47,577 bases of DNA from Rahnella woolbedingensis (GTDB lineage: Bacteria > Pseudomonadota > Gammaproteobacteria > Enterobacterales > Enterobacteriaceae), in assembly GCF_003602095.1 (NCBI RefSeq), contig NZ_RAHH01000035.1:1-47577 (forward strand). The letters run 5' to 3'. The first letter of the stretch is position 1. Each line of letters begins with the position of its first letter. Shown one piece after another: positions 18,925-28,304 of this stretch. The notes under the pieces were generated by a model, which was not told the DNA's origin, searched no databases, and saw nothing but the letters and a program-made list of their open reading frames with translations. A program made the translations under genes and the position numbers.

Positions 18925-19188
18925 TTAACCTACCTTCCCGGCCGTGAATGAACTGATTAACGTGCAACCACAGCCGCATTTATGACCCTGAAAAGCCACA
19001 GGGACTCCCTGGTCTAGGTAATTCGGGTTTCCTTCGACAATGGTCGTCGGTCCATGACCGTCTTTAGGGCAGGAGACATTATCTCCTTTCCGGGCAACGC
19101 CAACGCCACCAAACTTCATGGTGCCAGATCCCGTTAATACAGAACCGCCATGTGTTGTTTTATCGCCAATGCGGATTATAGGTAACAT
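18925..19188 (-). CDS. PAAR-domain spike tip protein
   Basis: An 87-residue stand-alone PAAR protein. IRIGDKTTHGGSVLTGSGTM, VARKGDNVSCPKDGHG and FQGHKCGCGCTL provide the histidines and cysteines that bind zinc and sharpen the VgrG tip. No toxin extension is present, so it acts as a tip only or carries effectors non-covalently. A 182-nt AT-rich spacer separates it from the immunity gene upstream. TAGGTTCC near the start is a poor ribosome site, though AAAAGGAACC is available 9-12 nt upstream. Confidence 0.93.
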   Translation of the reverse strand: MLPIIRIGDKTTHGGSVLTGSGTMKFGGVGVARKGDNVSCPKDGHGPTTIVEGNPNYLDQGVPVAFQGHKCGCGCTLISSFTAGKVG

Positions 19189-19370
19189 TTAGGTTCCTTT
19201 TAATGTTTGATGAGGAGATTTTCATTAAAAAAATTGACGTTTTGCTTTTAATGAAATTAAATTAATGTAACTTTAATTGAGTTTTAAATAATAATTCTCA
19301 GTAGAGGAAACATGACATCTGCAAAAAAAACATACATTTACTGCTGTGATATTCCATTAAAAGTTATGCT

Positions 19371-20228
19371 TCATGATTTTAAATCACTGTTCTTTATCCA
19401 AGTAATGAGTGGAACCCCTTTCTGGTTCACATAACCAACATTGACCCACTGTTTATCGACTGATTTTTGGATCACTTTCACTATATCGCCAGAAATAAGA
19501 TAAGACTTGGTCTTACTACGCTCGCTTGAATCAGAATATAAGTATGTCTTGTTGTTCAATGAGATCGTCGTTTCTAATCCATTTAAATAATCAACAAGGC
19601 CCACTGATATTGAACTTTTCGCTAAAGGGTTTTCTTTCAATAAAGACTGATAACGATTGATGTTCGTTTTGTTGGGTACATCACAACGTAGGAGGTTATT
19701 TATTTCATACGCACTCAGAGATGATAAAGAGTCTGTCACTTTATTAATCAATGGCTTCATTGATAAAAAATCAAAGCTGTCAGCAGCTTTATCCTCTGAT
19801 GCCGACAGCACATCCTGATCTACTTTCCATGAGTAACCACAGGCCTCACCATCCCAGTCGCTCACAACACACCCATTTTTCATATCAACGACACTACAAT
19901 AAGCTCTGTCTGAATATTTTTTTGTTCCATCAGGCTGTTCAATATAACCTCCTGACACACTATTCATGACTAAATAATTCCCCGATGGGGATGTCTTAGA
20001 TGTTCCATCTTCAGTATAGTAGCGATCTTTTTGGCTAATGATTGATGGTTTATTATTCTGTAGAAATGTGACTCTCCCCCAAGAATTAGGTTCATGATTC
20101 TCACTTTTTATTTCTTGAGAAAATATAACCGAATTGCCATTAGATGACTTGATTATTTCATCAGCATAACTTACTCCAACGTAAGATAAAGTTAAAATTG
20201 CAATAATTATTTTATTTAACGAGATCAT
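19371..20228 (-). CDS. Periplasmic candidate immunity protein with SH3-like tail
   Basis: A 285-residue protein with a signal peptide (residues 1-22, cleavage after VSYA) and a C-terminal bacterial SH3-like segment (YLYSDSSERSKTKSYLISGD, then WVNVGYVNQKG, ITWIKNSDL). Its ATG overlaps the stop of the large effector by 4 nt (ATGA). Base composition is distinctly AT-rich, matching the effector tail and not the core genes. A secreted protein coupled to an antibacterial effector is the usual layout of an immunity gene against a periplasm-acting toxin. The SH3 fold is often found in cell-wall binders, so peptidoglycan as target is plausible. No named family is recognised. Confidence 0.75.
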   Translation of the reverse strand: MISLNKIIIAILTLSYVGVSYADEIIKSSNGNSVIFSQEIKSENHEPNSWGRVTFLQNNKPSIISQKDRYYTEDGTSKTSPSGNYLVMNSVSGGYIEQPDGTKKYSDRAYCSVVDMKNGCVVSDWDGEACGYSWKVDQDVLSASEDKAADSFDFLSMKPLINKVTDSLSSLSAYEINNLLRCDVPNKTNINRYQSLLKENPLAKSSISVGLVDYLNGLETTISLNNKTYLYSDSSERSKTKSYLISGDIVKVIQKSVDKQWVNVGYVNQKGVPLITWIKNSDLKS

Positions 20229-23080
20229 AGTTTATCCTTTAATGAATTGAATCTTAGAACGGAATTCGTCATTCTTCTGGTTAGTTTATATTCTTCGAGA
20301 AGTTTAGTCTCGTAAGTGTCATGATCTGTGCCCCATGCATTAGGGTCTAAACTTACTGTGGGGTTGTGAGTGTGAAAATTATCTATAGCCTTTTTAAAAT
20401 CCGCACCTACATAACCAGGCCTATTGACAGAATGATCTAAAACAACAGCTCGCCCAAAATTACTTTTAACATAATCACTAATTTTATTCCCATTGGTAGT
20501 TACTACTATACTTTCAGCGCTATGAAGCCTTTTGATGAAATCAATAACCTGCAGATCTAAATATTCCGGCAAAGATAGAACTTTAACTAGTGCGGCCAAC
20601 GGTTTATTATGAACAGAGTGCCCGAAGGTTTGAGCATTACAACCCTGTCTAACTAAAGTTTTCAACGCTGTAGATGTTATTTTTTGTCCATTTGTTAAAG
20701 TTACATCACTATAATAAATAACAGCGTTTGAACCACTCCCAGTAACACTCCACCCACAACCTACGGCATATTGTTGGTACAAATCTTGGTGTTTATCACG
20801 GAATGTTGCGAACTGTGTTGAAAACTCTCCCTTGCCCTCAAGCCCCACCCCATCTTTTACAGTTTTTTGCATTGCCCCTGCTGTAATGACTTCACTATCA
20901 TAAGACTGAACTGAATCCATTTTCCCTTCATTTTCAGACATCGCAATCAGGATCGCTTTTTCATTTGTAGATATTTCCCTCGCAGTAATTGAATTATCCC
21001 AGCGAGAGTATGAGCTAAGGGAAATGTTCCCCCAATAGACAGGGCCATATTGGGAACCATATCTAGTTGCTTTAAATTTATCAGCATAGAGTTTCTCACA
21101 ATCACATTTTGGGAAGTCTAAGCTTGATAAAAACACCACTGGATGTATATGCCACGGCTCAGGCCCCATGCCCTCTACCTGTTTCATCCACGCCATTTTC
21201 TCAATAAACGACTCGGTATAGGCTTTCCACAACGGTGCATCGGTGGTAAGTGTATCCAGATACCCTTTCCAGAAAGGATCATCCTTGCCGTAATACCACT
21301 CACTCGGGTGTTTTACGATTAGGCGATACAGATGAGAACGGTAGGAGGGGTTGTGTATCGCCTGCAAATATTCGTCTTCGGAGTAATGACCGTCTTCATT
21401 TTTATCTATCAGTTCCAGTAAACGCTTGTAGTTATACTTGTTCATTGCATGACTGCTGCGCGTTTCGTCCTGTGCTGCTTTATATAGCTGCTCCAGTATG
21501 CCCTTCACCACGTTATCCGGATGGTGAATGCCGTCTATCAGGTCAAAACTCTCGGGCTTCTTGTCCAGCGTCACAAATCCCAGCGCAGCCAGGTCATACT
21601 GGGAAAGTTGCTTCACGTCACCTTTCGCCAGCCAGCCGCCTTCCGGGCGGACCTGATACTGCTCCGCGCCTTTATTATCCGTCAGCACGTGCCCTTCGGC
21701 GTCCACGCCGGGCACTTTCGACCGCGTCAGAATCCCCGGTGCCCGGGTTTTGCGATCTGTGACCGCCATTTTCCCCTGCGCATCCGGCATCATCAGAACG
21801 ACACCTTCCGGGTAACTGAGGTAAGCAGGGTCATCTCTGCCCACATTGCCCGGATTCGTCAGAAACGTCGGCAGCGTAGTGTCCATGCTCAGGCACTCAA
21901 TATGCACCTGGTAGCGGGAGAGCTTGCCGTTATCTTGTGGTAATTCATAAAAGCCCAGATGGCCGATGCTGTCACCCGCTGCAATTTTAATCGGGGTCGT
22001 CAGGTTGACGACCTGGCCATACGCAGCCTGACCCGCAGAGGAACCAGCACTGTCGGCCACCAGATTGTCATTATCTGACACTACCCACACGCGGTCGCCT
22101 TTCTTCTGCGGTGCAACAACTTTTCCCAACGTCACCAGGCTGAAAATTCGTCCATCACTTCTGGTGAACTGAAGGGCTGTATTATTTGCGTCATAAAAGA
22201 CCGGGAACCCGTTTTTCAGACTGCCAGCCTTCGTATCAGCATGAATCCCCGCCTCCGCATCAGCACTGCTCAGATAATATTTTAGCCCTGCACTGGTTTT
22301 GTAAAGGGGGGCGTTAACGTTTCCCGGATGCAAGGCCGGTGAACATTTATTCCACCAGGATGGCACGGCAGCGCCCTGTTCAGAAGGAGGCTTCAGCCAT
22401 CCCTGGTCGGAGACTGTCCAGACCTTATCTCCGCCCTTTAGCGCACCGGTATCGGTCATTACCGTGACTTCGCTGTACTGGCGATGTTTGCTCTCGCTGT
22501 TCACCACCTGCTCACCCAGTCTGACCTGCGTATTTACCGGCAGGGTGCCTGCCGAATGGTTCGACTGAACATCTGCCGACGTCGCGTAATAGTTTTGCCT
22601 CTTCGCTGTTTTTCTGAGGTCTCCGTCCGTCTGAACGTATGCAGAGACAGGGGCGAGATTCATATACAGCGTGTAGAAAGTGAGGCCGTGCTCTGCATTT
22701 TCATCGGGCTGGATAGCATGCTTCACCAGCAGGAATGACGAAGAGAAGTACAGCTTGTCGTTACCCCATTCAATATAGTCATAGTCCTGACAGGCCCGGT
22801 ACGCGACTATCTCACCGTCGGCCATGCAACGCACAGCCTGCTCGCCTTTGTAAGGGGTATGCACATACGCCAGTTCTGAGGCGTTTTTTCCCGTCAGCGC
22901 ACACCAGGGAACCGTCGCGTTGGTGATATGTATGCCGCCATGCCACATCCCCTGGCTGCCCGCCAGATACAGACCCGAACTTTCACCGTTAAGCACATCC
23001 AATAACGCATCGCTGCTGCCAAATTCTGTGCCTGTTGCATTGGCCGGAACGGGAAAACTGATTTTAGGTACCGTTGCCAT
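20225..23080 (-). CDS. Modular T6SS effector: degenerate M23-like head, EF-hand, variable toxin tail
   Basis: A 951-residue protein starting at 23080 (AGGGAGAGTCGAG upstream), 14 nt after vgrG. Residues about 40-125 resemble an M23/LytM fold (WHGGIHI, ADGEIVAYR, VKHAIQ then YTLYMNL), but the usual H-x-x-x-D zinc motif reads HGGIH, so it is probably inactive. SH3-like stretches follow. A canonical EF-hand loop (DKNEDGHYSEDE) sits near 556-567. After WHIHPVVFLSSLDFPKC (about 640-655) the composition turns AT-rich and a new C-terminal domain of about 300 residues begins. It contains AILIAMSENEGKMDSVQSYD and ITAGAMQKT, which recall lysozyme-like muralytic folds, with E near 715 as a possible acid. 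The wall-degrading activity is an inference. A coupled signal-peptide protein downstream fits as immunity. Confidence 0.78.
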   Translation of the reverse strand: MATVPKISFPVPANATGTEFGSSDALLDVLNGESSGLYLAGSQGMWHGGIHITNATVPWCALTGKNASELAYVHTPYKGEQAVRCMADGEIVAYRACQDYDYIEWGNDKLYFSSSFLLVKHAIQPDENAEHGLTFYTLYMNLAPVSAYVQTDGDLRKTAKRQNYYATSADVQSNHSAGTLPVNTQVRLGEQVVNSESKHRQYSEVTVMTDTGALKGGDKVWTVSDQGWLKPPSEQGAAVPSWWNKCSPALHPGNVNAPLYKTSAGLKYYLSSADAEAGIHADTKAGSLKNGFPVFYDANNTALQFTRSDGRIFSLVTLGKVVAPQKKGDRVWVVSDNDNLVADSAGSSAGQAAYGQVVNLTTPIKIAAGDSIGHLGFYELPQDNGKLSRYQVHIECLSMDTTLPTFLTNPGNVGRDDPAYLSYPEGVVLMMPDAQGKMAVTDRKTRAPGILTRSKVPGVDAEGHVLTDNKGAEQYQVRPEGGWLAKGDVKQLSQYDLAALGFVTLDKKPESFDLIDGIHHPDNVVKGILEQLYKAAQDETRSSHAMNKYNYKRLLELIDKNEDGHYSEDEYLQAIHNPSYRSHLYRLIVKHPSEWYYGKDDPFWKGYLDTLTTDAPLWKAYTESFIEKMAWMKQVEGMGPEPWHIHPVVFLSSLDFPKCDCEKLYADKFKATRYGSQYGPVYWGNISLSSYSRWDNSITAREISTNEKAILIAMSENEGKMDSVQSYDSEVITAGAMQKTVKDGVGLEGKGEFSTQFATFRDKHQDLYQQYAVGCGWSVTGSGSNAVIYYSDVTLTNGQKITSTALKTLVRQGCNAQTFGHSVHNKPLAALVKVLSLPEYLDLQVIDFIKRLHSAESIVVTTNGNKISDYVKSNFGRAVVLDHSVNRPGYVGADFKKAIDNFHTHNPTVSLDPNAWGTDHDTYETKLLEEYKLTRRMTNSVLRFNSLKDKL

Positions 23081-23094
23081 CTCGACTCTCCCTG

Positions 23095-25452
23095 TTATTC
23101 GCTGAGCCATTTGGCGATATTTTTGCTGGTAAGACTGATGTCTGTCTTTTTAAAGTCAGGCGTTTGTACGGGAAGGCTATTCCCTGCGCCGGGCACAAGG
23201 TAATTAGGCGTTTTAATAATAAAGTCCCCGTTCGTCCCGTGCTCTATACCGTTTTCACTCAGCCTCAGGTACGAGCCACCGCCGTTCAGGGTCAGCGTCT
23301 TCGGCGTGCTGATCACCACCTCATCCTGGCTGCTGGTCACCGTAAACTGCTGCTCGGCGCTCATTTCCAAGGTGTTGTGTTGTGCCCGAATTTCCACATC
23401 GCCGTTATTGGCAATCAGTTTTGCACCCGCCTTGTGGGCAAACAGCCCCAGCGCCTGTTCGGCACTGAGGGAGATATTTTTCATCGCCCCAATGTCCAGG
23501 TGCTTTCCGGCGTTGATCATCGTGTTCTGCTGGCTGGTGAGCTGGATATGTTCGCCGGAGGTCAGGGCGACGCCCTGCGGTGCGCTGGCCAGCAAAACAG
23601 CGGATTGCAGCGCCGACAGCCGGTCTTTCACCAGGTTGTTCTGGCTTTGGATATCACAGGTTAGCGCCTGAGCCTGCTCTGCTGCCCCGTTTAGTGCCTG
23701 CATTTCACTGTTGGACTGGTTTATCCGGTTAACCGCCGGCGCCATCTCCAGTACGTCGCCCTCGCCTTTTGGCTGGGCATCGGCGGTCAGGTAAATCCCT
23801 TTCGCCGCGCGCACGGCACCGTACTCATCAGTGCGCAGCTCAAAACCGGTACCACGCTTCTCTCTTTGATTGTTAACAATGTGCCCGGCGTTCAGCTGGG
23901 TTTTACCAAACTCCGTGGCCACCTTGATGTGCTCTTCCTGACGCTTATCCTCAAGTCTAATTTTGTTATTGGCCGGCGTGCGCCACACGTTGCGCGTGTG
24001 GTTGTTGTCGGTGACGTGGTCAGGATGCTCGGAGTCATGCTGGGCGAAAGCAATAAACGGCCTGTCCGGGTCGCCGCCGTCAAACATCACGGACACTTCC
24101 GTGCCGTCAAGCAGCGGCGAGTGAAATCCGTAGGTATCTCCCGCATACGGCTTGGCCAGGCGCAGCCACAGGTAGGCGTAGCCCTGCTCACGACTGTTGC
24201 GGTCAACGTCGAGCTTCACCCGGTAACGCCCCTTGTTATCAAGCCAGGCATAGGTATCATTTTTTTCGGTACTTTCTACTCGTGCAGGCAATGTGCCAGC
24301 GATCACCGGGCGATTTTTCAATGGCGGTCGGTAGCAGACCGTTTCGCTGTAAGGAATACCGGTGAACGTCATCGCAAAACTGCTGCTACGTGAGCCACTG
24401 CTGCGCACGCCGGTGATCACAATGCCGTCTTTGAGGTTGTCCGGCAGTGCGCCCTGAGGCTCCAAAACCTCTCCCGGTGCAAGCGTAGGGCTCGAAGAAC
24501 GCCCTCTGACCGGCTGCTGCGCATTGAGGATCCGCTCATGCCGCAGTTGTGCATAGTGCGCCCCCGTTTCCGGCGTATCAGTAGTGCCTTCACTCAGGAA
24601 CGGCTCGGCGTAGTGATACACCTCACCGGTGGTCACCCCGTCGGTGCTGCTGACTGAAACGTTGCTGTCCTGCGGCGTTAGGGCCTCACGGTAGTTGTAG
24701 TCACGGGTGGCAACGCTGCCGCTGACGACGTTATGCTGTGTGCGGATATCCCAGACGCTGAGTTCCCCGTTATCCAGGGTTTGAGAGGGGGGAACGATCG
24801 GCAACGTGACGCCAAACTGGTACTGCTGCGGGCTGTCCTGGAAAATCACCACATCCTGCTCGAGTCGCCCGTCCATCTCAAAGCGCCAGAAAATGCCGAC
24901 TTCGGCCAGCAGGCGTTGCACAAACTCCAGATCGGTTTCACGCCACTGCGTGATGAGCTCTCGGGCGGGGTATTCCTGCGACAGACGAAACTCAAAGTCA
25001 GCGCCTTCCAGCCCGTGCGAGCGCAGCACGTTTTCCACTACCTCCAAAACGGACTGGTTCAGGTAAATCTCACTGCGCCTTGTGTGCTGCATCAGCGCGA
25101 TACGTGGCACGATAGTCAGCGCGTAGCGAGTTTCATCTGCCGAGGTGGACTGACGCTGAAACGACTGCACCACCCCAAATACGGTGCGCACCGGCGTGGC
25201 CGGTGCGCCGGTAAACATCGGCACCTGCAGCGTAAAAGATGCCGGTTTCAATAACAGAGTGTCGCAGGCGATATCATCGGCGGTGCACGTTACCGTGATG
25301 TCGTAACGCCAGGGTTTGCTGAGTTCCTCTTCAGCTTTGAATTTAAAAACGTCAAGAAAATGCGGACAATCATGAACATCGACGCGGTAGCGCGACTGCC
25401 CGAGAAGCTGCTGCATTTTTTGTCCGACCAGGCTGATAACCGAATCACTCAT
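23095..25452 (-). CDS. vgrG: VgrG spike protein (TssI)
   Basis: A 785-residue VgrG with gp27-like hub, OB domain (YAWLDNKGRYRVKLDVDRNS) and a C-terminal beta-helix/DUF2345 region (about 480-740). It ends about 40 residues after the helix, without the transthyretin-like extension of the second VgrG, so its effector is likely recruited through the M23-like head of the downstream protein. Its ATG overlaps the clpV stop by 1 nt (TAATG). The two VgrGs differ most at the tail and in the central gp27-like region. Confidence 0.95.
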   Translation of the reverse strand: MSDSVISLVGQKMQQLLGQSRYRVDVHDCPHFLDVFKFKAEEELSKPWRYDITVTCTADDIACDTLLLKPASFTLQVPMFTGAPATPVRTVFGVVQSFQRQSTSADETRYALTIVPRIALMQHTRRSEIYLNQSVLEVVENVLRSHGLEGADFEFRLSQEYPARELITQWRETDLEFVQRLLAEVGIFWRFEMDGRLEQDVVIFQDSPQQYQFGVTLPIVPPSQTLDNGELSVWDIRTQHNVVSGSVATRDYNYREALTPQDSNVSVSSTDGVTTGEVYHYAEPFLSEGTTDTPETGAHYAQLRHERILNAQQPVRGRSSSPTLAPGEVLEPQGALPDNLKDGIVITGVRSSGSRSSSFAMTFTGIPYSETVCYRPPLKNRPVIAGTLPARVESTEKNDTYAWLDNKGRYRVKLDVDRNSREQGYAYLWLRLAKPYAGDTYGFHSPLLDGTEVSVMFDGGDPDRPFIAFAQHDSEHPDHVTDNNHTRNVWRTPANNKIRLEDKRQEEHIKVATEFGKTQLNAGHIVNNQREKRGTGFELRTDEYGAVRAAKGIYLTADAQPKGEGDVLEMAPAVNRINQSNSEMQALNGAAEQAQALTCDIQSQNNLVKDRLSALQSAVLLASAPQGVALTSGEHIQLTSQQNTMINAGKHLDIGAMKNISLSAEQALGLFAHKAGAKLIANNGDVEIRAQHNTLEMSAEQQFTVTSSQDEVVISTPKTLTLNGGGSYLRLSENGIEHGTNGDFIIKTPNYLVPGAGNSLPVQTPDFKKTDISLTSKNIAKWLSE

Positions 25453-28124
25453 TATTCATTCCCTTTTTCAGAAGTCTGGCTGAACGCATCAAACGTCAAT
25501 TCAATCCCTGCCTCATCATCCCAGCCGAGCGTCAGTGAGGTAGGCTTTTGTTTTGCCGCCATGTGTTGAAGCAGTTGCTGACTCAGCACCGGCAGGATTT
25601 GCTGATTGAGCAGGCTGTCCACGTTGCGCGCGCCGGTGTCCGGCAGCAGGCAGGCAGAGGTCAGCGCGTCATACAGGCCCTCATTGATATGGGTAGACAG
25701 GCCGTAGTGACGCTTGAGGCGATAGCTCACCTGACTCAGTTTCATCTCAACGATGGTGCGCATGGCGGACTCGCTCAGCGGACGGTAAATTACCGTCTGG
25801 AAGCGTGCCAGCAGCGCAGGCTGGAAGTGGTCGCGCAGGATGGGACGCAGCAGTTCCTGCAAATCGCCGTCCGTTGTCTCTGGCTGCTCTTCCAGCAGTT
25901 GCATGATGTGGTCACTGCCCAGATTGGCGGTCATCAGAATAACGGTGTTACGAAAATCGATTTCACGCCCTTCGCCGTCGCGCATAAAGCCGCGGTCAAA
26001 CACCTGATAGAACAGGTTCATGACGTCTCGGTGGGCTTTTTCCACTTCATCGAGCAGCACCACGCTGTACGGGCGCTTGCGCACCGCTTCGGTGAGAATA
26101 CCGCCCTGACCGTAACCGACGTAGCCCGGCGGAGAACCTTTCAACTGGCTGACGGTGTGGGCTTCCTGATACTCGCTGAGGTTAATGGTGATCAGGGATT
26201 TTTCACCGCCGTACAGCACGTCGCTCAGTGCCAGCGCGGTTTCTGTTTTCCCCACCCCGCTCGAGCCGACCAGCAGGAACACGCCCTGCGGGCCGTGCTC
26301 CGAGGTGAGGCCGGTTTTAGCGGCGCGCAGGCGCTGGGCAATGGCATTCAGAGACGCGCTTTGCCCGACCACACGTTTTTCAAGCTGGTTTTCAAGCGTC
26401 AGCAGATCGGTCTGCTCGTCTTTCATCAACGAGGACAGCGGCACGCCGGTCCAGTCAGCAATGACGTTGGCGACGGTACGGGTATCGACATCAATCTGAA
26501 TTAACGCGGAGTTCTGTTGCAGTTGGCTCAGTTTCTGTTGCAAGGCGTGGATGTCGGCCTGACGGCTAATGTCCTGACGGCAGGCCATCAGCTGATCTGC
26601 CACGGCTTTTTCTTCGCTAAAACGCTGCTGCTGTGTCTCGATATCCGCCGCCAGCGCGAGGCGCAGTTTTTCAATCGCAGACAGTCGTTCACCGTGGGTA
26701 TGGCCGCCGACGGCGATATCTTCCAGCAGGGCCTGCTTTTCCAGTGCCAGCGCGGTCTGCTGCGCGGTAAGGTGGGTAATAATTTCAGGCACAGTATCGA
26801 GGCTCATGCGCACGCGGGCAGCAGCGGTATCGAGCAGGTCAACCGCTTTGTCCGGCAGTTGACGGCCGGTAAGGTAACGACGGGACAACGTTATCGCGGC
26901 GCGTACCGCGTCGTCGGTAATGTGTACGCCGTGGTGCTCGGCGTAACGTGATTTCAGGCCGCGCAGCATCAGGCAGGCGGTCTCGTCGTCTGGCTCATCC
27001 ACCTTGACCATCTGGAACCGGCGTTCGAGTGCGGCATCACGTTCAAAATACTGTTTGTACTCGGACCAGGTAGTGGCCGCGATGGTGCGCAGTTCGCCAC
27101 GCGCCAACGCCGGTTTCAGCAGATTGGCCGCATCTGCGCCACCGGCCTGATTGCCTGTACCAATTATGGTGTGGGCTTCGTCGATAAACAGCAAAATCGG
27201 CGTCGGCGACTGCTGTACCGCCTCAATGACGTTTTTCAGACGCTGTTCAAACTCGCCCTTCACCCCAGCCCCGGCCTGGAGCAGACCGAGGTCCAGGGTG
27301 CGCAGGCTGACGGTTTTCAGGCTTTCCGGTACGTTGCCCTCAGAAATGCGCAGTGCCAACCCCTCCACCAGCGCGGTTTTACCGACCCCCGGTTCACCGA
27401 CTAAAATAGGGTTGTTTTTACGGCGGCGGGAGAGAATATCCACCATCTGACGGATTTCATTGTCACGGCCGAACACCGGGTCGATATTGCCGGCTTTGGC
27501 TTTGGCGGTCACGTCGAGGGTGAATTTATCCAGCGCATTTTGCAGCGCTGGGGAAAGTTCGCCGTTTGGCGTGGCAGCGAGGCCGTTTTCTGGCTGCACG
27601 GTGGTATTGATGGCGTCACTTGCGGTGCGCGCCAGCTCTGCTTCCTGTTGCAGTTCAGGGCGTTCATCAGACTGTGCATCCAGCAGCGGACGCAGGCGTT
27701 CAAGCTGGCTTTGTCCCAGCGTCAGCAAAGGCCACAGACCGTCACACCCCAGCAGCCTGGGCGCGTCAATCATCGCCGACAGCAGGTGCGCGCTGCGGAT
27801 AGTGTCCGCGCCCTCAAGTGAGGCCACCATCCACGCCTGTTTCAGCAGGGCTTGCAGATTATCGGCCAGCTGTGGACGGTTGCGCACCGAGCGCGGTCGA
27901 TTATCCAGCCAGCCGAGTAAATCCTGCCACATGCCGTCCATGTCCCATTCGTAGCGACGGGCCAGTACCGTCAGGTCACCTTCCCCCTGTTCCAGCAGTT
28001 TGAGCAACCAGTGTTCCGGCAAAATTTCGGCATGAGCACGGGTCTGGCACAGGGAAGCCGCGCCTTCTAACGCACGGGCACAATAAGGATTAAGACGACG
28101 CAGCAGAATGGCGGGGTTTTCCAT
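25452..28124 (-). CDS. clpV: ClpV/TssH sheath-disassembly AAA+ ATPase
   Basis: An 890-residue Clp/Hsp100-class ATPase. It has an N-terminal Clp-N domain (NPYCARALEGAASLCQTRAH), a first Walker A (GEPGVGKTALVEG) with LLFIDEAHTIIG, a middle domain, and a second Walker A (GSSGVGKTETALAL) with SVVLLDEVEKAH. The type VI class is indicated by the N-domain and the neighbours. ClpV extracts TssC from contracted sheaths and recycles it. The gene follows the hcp terminator by 143 nt; AGAGAGAAATC precedes the ATG. Expression therefore depends on read-through of the terminator or on a promoter in the 180-nt gap. Confidence 0.97.
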   Translation of the reverse strand: MENPAILLRRLNPYCARALEGAASLCQTRAHAEILPEHWLLKLLEQGEGDLTVLARRYEWDMDGMWQDLLGWLDNRPRSVRNRPQLADNLQALLKQAWMVASLEGADTIRSAHLLSAMIDAPRLLGCDGLWPLLTLGQSQLERLRPLLDAQSDERPELQQEAELARTASDAINTTVQPENGLAATPNGELSPALQNALDKFTLDVTAKAKAGNIDPVFGRDNEIRQMVDILSRRRKNNPILVGEPGVGKTALVEGLALRISEGNVPESLKTVSLRTLDLGLLQAGAGVKGEFEQRLKNVIEAVQQSPTPILLFIDEAHTIIGTGNQAGGADAANLLKPALARGELRTIAATTWSEYKQYFERDAALERRFQMVKVDEPDDETACLMLRGLKSRYAEHHGVHITDDAVRAAITLSRRYLTGRQLPDKAVDLLDTAAARVRMSLDTVPEIITHLTAQQTALALEKQALLEDIAVGGHTHGERLSAIEKLRLALAADIETQQQRFSEEKAVADQLMACRQDISRQADIHALQQKLSQLQQNSALIQIDVDTRTVANVIADWTGVPLSSLMKDEQTDLLTLENQLEKRVVGQSASLNAIAQRLRAAKTGLTSEHGPQGVFLLVGSSGVGKTETALALSDVLYGGEKSLITINLSEYQEAHTVSQLKGSPPGYVGYGQGGILTEAVRKRPYSVVLLDEVEKAHRDVMNLFYQVFDRGFMRDGEGREIDFRNTVILMTANLGSDHIMQLLEEQPETTDGDLQELLRPILRDHFQPALLARFQTVIYRPLSESAMRTIVEMKLSQVSYRLKRHYGLSTHINEGLYDALTSACLLPDTGARNVDSLLNQQILPVLSQQLLQHMAAKQKPTSLTLGWDDEAGIELTFDAFSQTSEKGNE

Positions 28125-28267
28125 GATTTCTCTCTTTAGCTGTTCCTGGGCACGCTACCGCCCCTCGCTGTTCCTTTCGATAAGGAGCCAAAGCGCATAA
28201 GGTCAGGCAGATGAAGGGGGTGTTTTCTTTGCTCAATGTCCGGGTTCACACAGGACAGGCACTCAGC

Positions 28268-28297
28268 AAAAAAAAGCAGACAGGTTGCCCTGTCCGC
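28268..28297 (-). terminator. Intrinsic terminator directly after hcp
   Basis: On the minus strand a 9-bp stem (GCGGACAGG / CCTGTCTGC, one G-U) with loop GCAA is followed by eight Ts. It begins 8 nt after the hcp stop. The rest of the operon (clpV onward) lies downstream, so it works as an attenuator that raises Hcp relative to later genes. Confidence 0.88.
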
Positions 28298-28304
28298 TGC
28301 GGTG

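Noticed and set aside
25548-26504. 318-codon plus-strand frame opposite clpV
   Set aside because: A shadow of the GC-rich clpV coding strand, with no start signal or family.
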